NCBI GenBank assembly: GCA_022787145.1
Contig: JALFVM010000165.1
Location: forward strand, 1-46,634
DNA length: 46,634 nucleotides
Direction of reading: 5' to 3'
From: Lachnospiraceae bacterium
Lineage (GTDB): Bacteria; Bacillota; Clostridia; Lachnospirales; Lachnospiraceae
Each line of letters starts with the position of its first letter. The first letter of the stretch is position 1. A program made the translations under genes and the position numbers. Shown piece after piece: positions 25,011-31,408 of the stretch. Under the pieces are notes generated by a model, which was not told the DNA's origin, made no database searches, and saw nothing but the letters and a program-made list of their open reading frames with translations.

Positions 25011-25354
25011 TCAACAAAAGGCGCAGCCAACAAAGTAGAACAGCCAATTTGCACAGAACCATTGCCTTCTGGAATCAAAGTGCAGATTTCTCCTCTTCCA
25101 CAGGCAGACCTTTGGCAGATTTTCGCAGGCTTGGCGAGCAGAGCGATTGCTTTGAAAACACTGTTTGAGCGCAGGGCGCGAGTTTGTTTGAAAAGCAATC
25201 CATAGGCGGCGCAGCCAGACAAGAAAATCAACAGGTTGACTGTGGAAGAGGAGAAATCGCACTTGATGTAGAAAATCTCCCCTGTGCAAATGGCTGTTCG
25301 GAAACCCCCAAGCCAAACCTTGCCGTTTGAGAGTGTTACATCGACCGGGAAAAT
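25011..25354 (-). repeat. Structured repeat element, copy B
   Basis: Same architecture as copies A and C, on the minus strand, starting 20 bases after the stop of the M29 aminopeptidase gene. Outer stem 25038-25056/25282-25299; variable arm 25085-25103/25240-25258 (19 bp perfect, extended to about 28 bp with two bulges); core helices GATTGCTTT/AAAGCAATC (25145-25153/25192-25200), AAACA/TGTTT (25156-25160/25185-25189) and GCGC/GCGC (25169-25172/25176-25179). Open frames of up to about 116 codons cross it in several registers, but they are by-products of the palindrome. It faces copy A tail to tail across about 45 bases. Confidence 0.8.
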
Positions 25355-25374
25355 GGCGCACCTACGACCCGCGG

Positions 25375-27399
25375 TTAAGCCATGAGTGGAAGGTTTAATT
25401 CTTCGGTTCCCGGGAGTGTAAATTTGCCGTTCTCGATAATAGAGATTTCTCTGCCGTCTTTCGTGATGACACGAATGTATTCCAGTTCTTCATAAGGAAT
25501 CGTGATGTCGGTGTGACAGCCCATGTAGGCCTTCCCCGGATCTTCCTTGCGCAGAATTGACACTTCATTGTCTCTGGCAACGATTTCCCTGCCATCCGGA
25601 TTAAAGACAGCCGTATCCTCCGACCAGCTGTAGCAGGTATCGCCGACTGCAAAATGCGGTCCCATCTTTTCCGCAATCAGAATCGGAAGTTTGTCCTGAA
25701 TGTGATATTTCTGTGCCATGGCATACGCTGTCGTATTGGTTCCGATTGCAAACTCGCCAAGCGGAAGGGATTCATGATGAAACAGTACATTATCCAAAAT
25801 ATAATTTTTATTTTCCTCTTCCTGCTCAAAGTTGCTACAGGAATATTCCGCCGTCATTCCGTCCCGGAACACGATTTTGAGATTTTTATACTGCAATTCG
25901 TCCAGATAGACCTGGCTGACGTGGAGCACACCGTTGGTTCCTGTCAGAAACGGCGAAGTGAATACCTCTCCCACCGGAATATTGACATCGGCCACGCAGT
26001 TTTCAAAATTCGTCTGTTTCGTCACATCCTCCAGCGGATGCAGCTGCACATAAAGATCCGTCTCATTTGCACCACAGCCTTTGATGTGCACTTTTTCACC
26101 CTGATCGAGTGCCTCAATCAACGTCTGCTGAATCTTCTCATACAACTGATAGTCTAATGTATTGATCTTCACCGTTTCTTTGAACAGTTCTTCGAAATTT
26201 TCTCCGATTTCCGGCACTGGATACGCAATGATCGTAAAGCTTCTCTCTTCTCCTTTGATATAGCGATTGGTAATCTGTCCCATCTCACTGGTACATTTGA
26301 CCTGAAGTTTTTGCTGCTCCGGACTCAGTTTCAAGCTTTGTGGTTTTGTCTGTGGTGTAAAAGGAGTCTCTCCAAAAATTTCAATGCAGGCTGGGCCTCC
26401 ATGCTGGCAAGCCAGTTCTTTATGCTGTTCATAACAATTCTGTGCCACACGCAGTTTACGATGGACAAAATCCTCATCCAGAAACAGCGCACAGTCATCC
26501 TTGTGATCGTACTCATACTGTTTGTTCGGAATCGCGCCATAGTAGCCGATACGAAGATGCTGTCTTTTATTCACCACATGAACCGCACTTCTGAAAATCG
26601 TCGGTTGTAATCCCATCTGGGCAAACTGTTCGATCGCTGCTTTTACCATCCGCTCAAAGCCAAGGCAATAGCGGATATTGACGGTTTTCTTCTTCTCCAA
26701 CGGCTTTCTTCCGTTGACAAATCCAATGCGGTACCCTTCTGTGTACGTTCTTGCCATGCTGTCGATTTGTTCCTGTGGCATGGATGCAAGATAACAGGCT
26801 ACACCGATTTCATTATCCGAAACATACTCTCCGTATTCGTAGAGATAGTCAATCGACTGCAGATCACTGTTTTGAATGATATCTGCCGCAAAGGAATATT
26901 GTGGATCTATATTCTCCAGAATCCGTCTGCCCACCATTTCTTCACTGTAATCGCTGACATACCAGTACAAAATTTCTCTCAGTTCTTTCAGCGATGGAAG
27001 TTTTTCCTGGCAAAAGGCATTATAAACTTCCAGAAACAGCTCCTGGCAGACTGTCATATCCCACAGACGTTTTTCTGCAACAAAAGCCGTCATGCCCCGC
27101 AGTTCTGCGTAAAGGAAGCAAAGATACGGTCCATACTGTCCCAGTGTTTTCTCTGCATAAGCCGGATTTCCATAACTTTCTTCGTAATGCTCCGGTAAAA
27201 TGTCTTCATAGATTCTGTAATTGTAGTTTTGTTTTTCTTCCAGAGATGCCTCCTTTGGCGGACGTTCTGTCACAAAGCAGAGAAATTCTGCCACACGCTG
27301 AAAATATGACTGATAAGGCATGCTCACTTCCTTCTCTTGTCTGATCTCCCAAATTCTGTCTCTAGAGAGTTCATACCGCTCTTTTAAAATATCTTCCAT
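25375..27399 (-). CDS. M29-family aminopeptidase with a long N-terminal extension
   Basis: In this 674-residue protein the C-terminal ~370 residues are a thermophilic-type (M29, AmpS/PepS) metallo-aminopeptidase: GEVFTSP with a metal-binding Glu, then LGEFAIGTN with the second Glu, and EKMGPHFAVGDTCYSW with His/Asp ligands; HTDITIPYEELEY follows near the end. Usual M29 enzymes have about 410 residues. Here about 230-260 additional residues precede the domain, rich in acidic and aromatic residues (AEFLCFVTERPP, YWYVSDYSEEMVGRR), of unknown function. There is no signal peptide, so it is cytoplasmic. It lies 2 bases after the HD-domain gene, at the end of the VanZ-like/membrane protein/HD/aminopeptidase run. 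Confidence 0.82.
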   Translation of the reverse strand: MEDILKERYELSRDRIWEIRQEKEVSMPYQSYFQRVAEFLCFVTERPPKEASLEEKQNYNYRIYEDILPEHYEESYGNPAYAEKTLGQYGPYLCFLYAELRGMTAFVAEKRLWDMTVCQELFLEVYNAFCQEKLPSLKELREILYWYVSDYSEEMVGRRILENIDPQYSFAADIIQNSDLQSIDYLYEYGEYVSDNEIGVACYLASMPQEQIDSMARTYTEGYRIGFVNGRKPLEKKKTVNIRYCLGFERMVKAAIEQFAQMGLQPTIFRSAVHVVNKRQHLRIGYYGAIPNKQYEYDHKDDCALFLDEDFVHRKLRVAQNCYEQHKELACQHGGPACIEIFGETPFTPQTKPQSLKLSPEQQKLQVKCTSEMGQITNRYIKGEERSFTIIAYPVPEIGENFEELFKETVKINTLDYQLYEKIQQTLIEALDQGEKVHIKGCGANETDLYVQLHPLEDVTKQTNFENCVADVNIPVGEVFTSPFLTGTNGVLHVSQVYLDELQYKNLKIVFRDGMTAEYSCSNFEQEEENKNYILDNVLFHHESLPLGEFAIGTNTTAYAMAQKYHIQDKLPILIAEKMGPHFAVGDTCYSWSEDTAVFNPDGREIVARDNEVSILRKEDPGKAYMGCHTDITIPYEELEYIRVITKDGREISIIENGKFTLPGTEELNLPLMA

Positions 27400-27401
27400 A
27401 A

Positions 27402-27986
27402 TTATGGTTCTATGTTTCCTTTCTCAATGTTTCTGTCAATAATCTGTTCTATATATTCGTTAATCCTCTTTGAACCTTTCGATGTCTTTCTGTTTCGTTT
27501 TTCAATGTTTGCCCGTTTGACCTGATGCTCTTTCCAGCCCTTCCCATCCGCGGCATCGTTGAGTAATAAAGGCTGAAAGTTGTCCATCACGTGGGCAAAC
27601 TTTGCTTCCGGCGTCTCATATTCCTCAAATTCATCCCAGAGGCCTCGAAATTCCTGTCTCTGGTCTTTTGGAAGCATTCCGAAAATCCGGTCGGCTGCCT
27701 TTTGCTCTCTTTCATGCGCAGTTGCCTGCGCTGCCTCATCGTAAGCATAGCTATCTCCGGCATCAATTTCTACCAGATCATGGAGCAAAAGCATTTTCAC
27801 AACCTTCAAGATATCGATCGGCTCATTGGAGTATTCCGCTAAAAGCACGGCCATCAAAGCCGCATGCCAGGCATGTTCCGCATCGTTTTCCTTTCTGCTT
27901 CCATCTGCCAGCCACGTCTGGCGAAAAATATTTTTCACTTTATCAATTTCTACCGCAAAGGCAGCCTGCTGTTCTATCCGTTCCAT
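27402..27986 (-). CDS. HD-domain phosphohydrolase (YfbR-like)
   Basis: This 194-residue protein is an HD-family metal phosphohydrolase: ENDAEHAWHAALMAVLLAE carries the first His, LLLHDLVEIDAGDSYAYD the HD pair, and FAHVMDNFQPLL the last Asp. This layout fits the HD_3/YfbR group, whose studied members are 5'-deoxynucleotidases. The exact substrate is not shown. The C-terminus is unusually lysine/arginine-rich (KRANIEKRNRKTSKGSKR). It is co-directional and almost contiguous with the aminopeptidase gene. Confidence 0.82.
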   Translation of the reverse strand: MERIEQQAAFAVEIDKVKNIFRQTWLADGSRKENDAEHAWHAALMAVLLAEYSNEPIDILKVVKMLLLHDLVEIDAGDSYAYDEAAQATAHEREQKAADRIFGMLPKDQRQEFRGLWDEFEEYETPEAKFAHVMDNFQPLLLNDAADGKGWKEHQVKRANIEKRNRKTSKGSKRINEYIEQIIDRNIEKGNIEP

Positions 27987-28004
27987 CTGTTGCTATCCTT
28001 TCTT

Positions 28005-28325
28005 CTAAACTCCCATCAGATACAAACCAAGCCATCCAATCATAATCATTCCATTGGCAACCGCCCCAGCCTTACTGTATGTATGGCTTCGCTTCTCATG
28101 AGACATTCCCTTCAGTCCCTGTATAAATCCATAAACAGACAAAAGTGCTCCGCAGATACTCATTCCGCCCATGACCGGTCCCGCTGCTCCCTTTCCTCCG
28201 GAAACGCAGGAGATGACCAGTGCTGCTGCAAACAATGCCACAGAAACACCTGCAAGTACCGTTGCAAGACATCCTTCCTCTGCCTCTTTTTGTCTGGCAA
28301 ACGCATATCTATATCTCTTCGCCAT
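28005..28325 (-). CDS. Small membrane protein, three predicted helices (DUF6142-like)
   Basis: This 106-residue protein has a basic start (MAKRYRYAFARQKEAEEG), three hydrophobic segments (about residues 20-40, 48-70 and 88-105) and a basic loop KGMSHEKRSHTYSK between the last two. It resembles a small family common in Lachnospiraceae; the DUF6142 match is from memory and uncertain. The function is unknown. Its start overlaps the VanZ-like gene by 17 bases. Confidence 0.65.
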   Translation of the reverse strand: MAKRYRYAFARQKEAEEGCLATVLAGVSVALFAAALVISCVSGGKGAAGPVMGGMSICGALLSVYGFIQGLKGMSHEKRSHTYSKAGAVANGMIMIGWLGLYLMGV

Positions 28326-28782
28326 GATACCTCCTTCTGATTTTATTACATACCATAAATAACAGACATCCCAGAAACGCTCCCAGTGTATTCAGAATCA
28401 AATCATCCACGTCAAAGCTTCCGACCCTGGTAATCAGCTGAACCGTCTCCACCAAAAGACTCCCCAAAAATCCTGTTGAAGTAACAAATAAAAGACTTTC
28501 TGTCTTTTTACTGATAATCGGTAAAATAAATCCATATGGAACAAATCCAATCACATTACCTAAAATATTGGTAAATACAGCCAGAAATCCAAGTTGCTCC
28601 CGATAAGTCCAAAATCTCCGTATTTCCACAAACGGCACCAGATTGTAACGATACTCCCTCTCCTGCAAAGGTACTCTGCCATACCCTTCTGCAAAAAACA
28701 GGAAGTACACAAGGAGTATAATATAAAGACAGAATAAAACCATGCCCACAGCACGTATCTTTTTCTTCGTTCCTGCTTCCAA
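28309..28782 (-). CDS. VanZ-like family membrane protein
   Basis: This 157-residue protein has four predicted helices and typical VanZ-family segments: an RYNLVPFVEIRRFWTYR loop after helix 1, NILGNVIGFVPYGFILP, and SLLVETVQLITRVGSFDVDDLILNTLGAFLG. Family members include the teicoplanin-resistance protein VanZ, but most stand-alone copies have no proven role. The start is TTG at 28780-28782 with AAGAGG upstream; an internal ATG 13 codons later is possible. It is first in the operon leading to the aminopeptidase. Confidence 0.82.
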   Translation of the reverse strand: MEAGTKKKIRAVGMVLFCLYIILLVYFLFFAEGYGRVPLQEREYRYNLVPFVEIRRFWTYREQLGFLAVFTNILGNVIGFVPYGFILPIISKKTESLLFVTSTGFLGSLLVETVQLITRVGSFDVDDLILNTLGAFLGCLLFMVCNKIRRRYHGEEI

Positions 28783-28817
28783 CGCTCTAATAACCTCTTA
28801 TTTTTTTATAGTTTAAA

Positions 28818-28871
28818 AGGCCGCTGCACAATGTTTCTGTAACATCAGTATTTTCATTTGTGCAGCAGCCT
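28818..28871. terminator. Hairpin terminator downstream of pyrE and the 50-aa protein
   Basis: AGGCCGCTGCACAA (28818-28831) pairs with TTGTGCAGCAGCCT (28858-28871), one mismatch, 26-base loop. On the minus strand a TTTT follows; on the plus strand a T/C-rich stretch. Confidence 0.65.
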
Positions 28872-28892
28872 CTCTTATTCTTTTTCCTGAGA

Positions 28893-29045
28893 CTAAATCA
28901 TAATCTCATACTTTTTTTTAATTAATTTTGCTCCATTTACGATCAGTATGGTTCCGGCAGCCACACCGGTCACCAGAACGACAATCCCTACCGCCAGCGT
29001 GCTTCCACCGATGCGCGACAAACTCTTATACAATTTTTCGTTCAT
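28893..29045 (-). CDS. 50-residue single-pass membrane protein downstream of pyrE
   Basis: The ATG at 29043-29045 has GGAGG (29051-29055 on the opposite strand) 5 bases upstream. The frame runs 50 codons to TAG. The product has a polar start (MNEKLYKSLSRIGG), one hydrophobic helix rich in Val/Ala/Gly (about residues 15-36) and a basic tail (AKLIKKKYEIMI). It begins 11 bases after the pyrE stop and precedes a terminator, so it is co-transcribed with pyrE. The function is unknown. Confidence 0.7.
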   Translation of the reverse strand: MNEKLYKSLSRIGGSTLAVGIVVLVTGVAAGTILIVNGAKLIKKKYEIMI

Positions 29046-29056
29046 AAGTTCCTCCT

Positions 29057-29737
29057 CTAACGGGCTCCGTACTGCTCATAGTATGCATCAATGGCAGCCT
29101 TCAATGCATCGTCAATGACAATCTCACCGTTGCATTCTTTGTTATACAAACACTCCACAACTTCCTCCATTGTTACGATTGCAGCTGTATTAAATCCATA
29201 CAGATCTTTAATCTCATCTAAGGCACACTTCTCTCCGCCTTTTCCAACTTCCATGCGGTTCAAAGATACCATCAGCCCCTTTACTTCTACATTGGCCTGG
29301 CTTTTCAGAATCGGGAATGTCTCTTCAATGGATTTTCCGGATGTTGTCACATCTTCAATGATGACCACACGGTCTCCATCCTGCAGCTTGCTTCCAAGCA
29401 AAATACCGGTATCTCCATGATCTTTTACTTCTTTTCTATTGGAACAGTAACGAATATCCTTTCCGTACAATTCACTGATTGCCATTGTCGTCGCAACCGT
29501 CAGCGGGATTCCTTTATATGCCGGTCCAAACAGGACATCAAAATCCAATCCATAATTATCATGAATTGCCTTTGCATAATACTCTCCCAGCTTGCGAAGC
29601 TGCGTTCCTGTCACATAAGCACCTGCATTCATAAAAAACGGGGATTTTCTTCCACTCTTTAATGTAAATTCTCCAAACTTGAGTACCTTGCTCTCTACCA
29701 TAAATTCAATGAATTCCTGTTTGTAACTTTCCATCAT
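29057..29737 (-). CDS. pyrE: Orotate phosphoribosyltransferase
   Basis: This 226-residue enzyme makes OMP from orotate and PRPP. The N-terminal FGEFTLKSGRKSPFFMNAG is the substrate-binding segment, and DRVVIIEDVTTSGKSIEE is the PRPP loop. Three start codons are stacked in a row (TTG, ATG, ATG); ATG at 29735-29737 is 8 bases after GGAGG. It is separated from pyrF-K-D, which lie 14 kb away. Confidence 0.95.
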   Translation of the reverse strand: MMESYKQEFIEFMVESKVLKFGEFTLKSGRKSPFFMNAGAYVTGTQLRKLGEYYAKAIHDNYGLDFDVLFGPAYKGIPLTVATTMAISELYGKDIRYCSNRKEVKDHGDTGILLGSKLQDGDRVVIIEDVTTSGKSIEETFPILKSQANVEVKGLMVSLNRMEVGKGGEKCALDEIKDLYGFNTAAIVTMEEVVECLYNKECNGEIVIDDALKAAIDAYYEQYGAR

Positions 29738-29803
29738 CAATCAAACCTCCTGTATCAAAAGCAAATTTGCTTTCAGCTTTTCTGATATATTAAATCTTTT
29801 TTC

Positions 29804-29832
29804 ATTCTACCATATCATTTCCAAAATAACAA
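29804..29832 (-). promoter_or_regulatory. Promoter of pyrE
   Basis: TTGTTA (29827-29832), 17 bases, TAGAAT (29804-29809) on the minus strand. The leader holds a perfect 16-bp palindrome, AAAGCAAATTTGCTTT (29758-29773). On the other side, toward the MATE gene, an AT-rich dyad (about 29873-29900) lies before a TATGAT box. Confidence 0.6.
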
Positions 29833-29957
29833 TTATTAATTAACATGCCTGCACAGCTCAGACGAAAGATCTCCGAAAAAAATACTGTATTTTTTTTCGA
29901 AAATTTGCTATGATAGGTTCCTGCAAATCAACAAATACAAATAGAAAGAAGAATTTT

Positions 29958-31313
29958 ATGAAAAACATATCCACCAACATGACAGAAGGAAATATCCTCA
30001 AAAACCTTATATTCTTTGCAATTCCTATTTTAATAGGAAACATCTTTCAGCAGCTTTACAATGTTGCAGACACCGCCATCATCGGGAATATCCTGGGAGA
30101 TGATGCGCTTGCCGCCGTAGGAGCTGCGGCACCTGTTTACGGATTGCTGATTGGCTTTGCAGGCGGTCTGACAAACGGTTTTGCTGTTGTGATTGCCAGA
30201 TATTTTGGAGCAGATAAGAAACGTGAGATGGCAAACTGTATTTCGCTGACCTACCTGCTCTCGGCTGTCATTGCTGTCGTACTCACCGCTGGCAGCGTAA
30301 CCATCCTGCACCCATTGATGAAATTTCTCAAAACGCCGAATGAAATCATCACAGACACCGAAAACTATATCCGAATCATTATGCTGTTTTCCGCAATCAC
30401 AATCGCCTACAACATGCTTGCGGCAATGATGCGGGCTGTTGGAAACAGCAAAACTCCCTTATATTTTCTTGTGGTTTCCACATTTATCAATATCGGACTG
30501 GATGTTCTGTTTATCCAAGGCTTTCATCTTGGCGTTGCAGGTGCCGCTTATGCAACCGTGATATCTCAGGGAATTTCTGCTTTGTTATGCCTGCTTTATA
30601 TTTTAAAGAAATGCGATTTCCTGTTCTTCCAAAAATCAAACCTTCGATGGGATCCGTCATTGCTTTCTGACCTTACAAGCACAGGACTTTCGATGGGTCT
30701 GATGTACGCAATCGTCTCTGTTGGCTCAGTAATTCTGCAAGGTGCGGTAAACTCATTTGGCACAAACACGATTACCGCTCACATCGCCGCACGAAAAATT
30801 GATGATATATTTATGCTGCCCCTCGGAACGCTCTCCGTAGCAGCCTCTACTTTCACCAGCCAAAATTACGGCGCCGGAAAAATAAACAGAGTCAAACAGG
30901 GAATCCGCTACAGCATTATGATTTCGATGCTTTGGAGTGCGTTTTCTGTCTTAATTGCAACGCTGCTGCGAAAACCACTCATTCACGCATTGACCGGCAC
31001 GACAGACGAAGGAATCATCGCAACGGCTTCCCAGTACATCATATGGAACATTTCGTTTTTCTTCGTACTCAGTATTCTCCTGATTCTCCGCAGCAGTCTG
31101 CAGGGCGTGGGAAGAAAGCTCGTTCCGATCAGCGGAAGTATTGCAGAATTTCTCCTGAAAATTTTTGCCGTCGCTGTACTTGCCCCCAATCTTGGTTATT
31201 TCGGCATCTGCATCTCGGAGCCTATCATTTGGGTGGTATGTGCCGCTATCGTTGTGGTTGATTATCTCGTATTTATACGCAAAACAAAAACGATGTTGAA
31301 AGCGAATGATTAA
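29958..31313 (+). CDS. MATE family efflux transporter
   Basis: This 451-residue protein has twelve predicted helices in two homologous halves. ILIGNIFQQLYNVADTAIIGN at the start and the related segment around GLMYAIVSVGSVILQGAVNSFG in the second half are MATE-typical. MATE proteins export cationic drugs or metabolites with Na+ or H+. The ATG at 29958 has AGAAAGAAG upstream; the 16 earlier codons of the open frame lie in the promoter region and look non-coding. The substrate is unknown; no regulator is adjacent. Confidence 0.9.
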   Translation: MKNISTNMTEGNILKNLIFFAIPILIGNIFQQLYNVADTAIIGNILGDDALAAVGAAAPVYGLLIGFAGGLTNGFAVVIARYFGADKKREMANCISLTYLLSAVIAVVLTAGSVTILHPLMKFLKTPNEIITDTENYIRIIMLFSAITIAYNMLAAMMRAVGNSKTPLYFLVVSTFINIGLDVLFIQGFHLGVAGAAYATVISQGISALLCLLYILKKCDFLFFQKSNLRWDPSLLSDLTSTGLSMGLMYAIVSVGSVILQGAVNSFGTNTITAHIAARKIDDIFMLPLGTLSVAASTFTSQNYGAGKINRVKQGIRYSIMISMLWSAFSVLIATLLRKPLIHALTGTTDEGIIATASQYIIWNISFFFVLSILLILRSSLQGVGRKLVPISGSIAEFLLKIFAVAVLAPNLGYFGICISEPIIWVVCAAIVVVDYLVFIRKTKTMLKAND

Positions 31314-31336
31314 AAAGTTTTCCGTTATACGAAATC

Positions 31337-31378
31337 GAGCAGAAGGGATTTTTTCAAATCTCCTTCTGCTCTTCTTAT
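31337..31378. terminator. Terminator between MATE and GH3 genes
   Basis: GAGCAGAAGG (31337-31346) pairs with CCTTCTGCTC (31362-31371), with further GATT/AATC pairing inside; TTCTTATTT follows. It probably serves both convergent genes. Confidence 0.75.
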
Positions 31379-31408
31379 TTCTCCTGCAAAGGCATCGCTC
31401 TCTTACGA

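Noticed and set aside
24893-25361. Open frames of 80-116 codons across repeat copy B (and similar frames in copy C)
   Set aside because: They lie in palindromic repeat DNA, occur in several frames at once, lack convincing ribosome sites, and the copies conserve base pairing rather than a reading frame.
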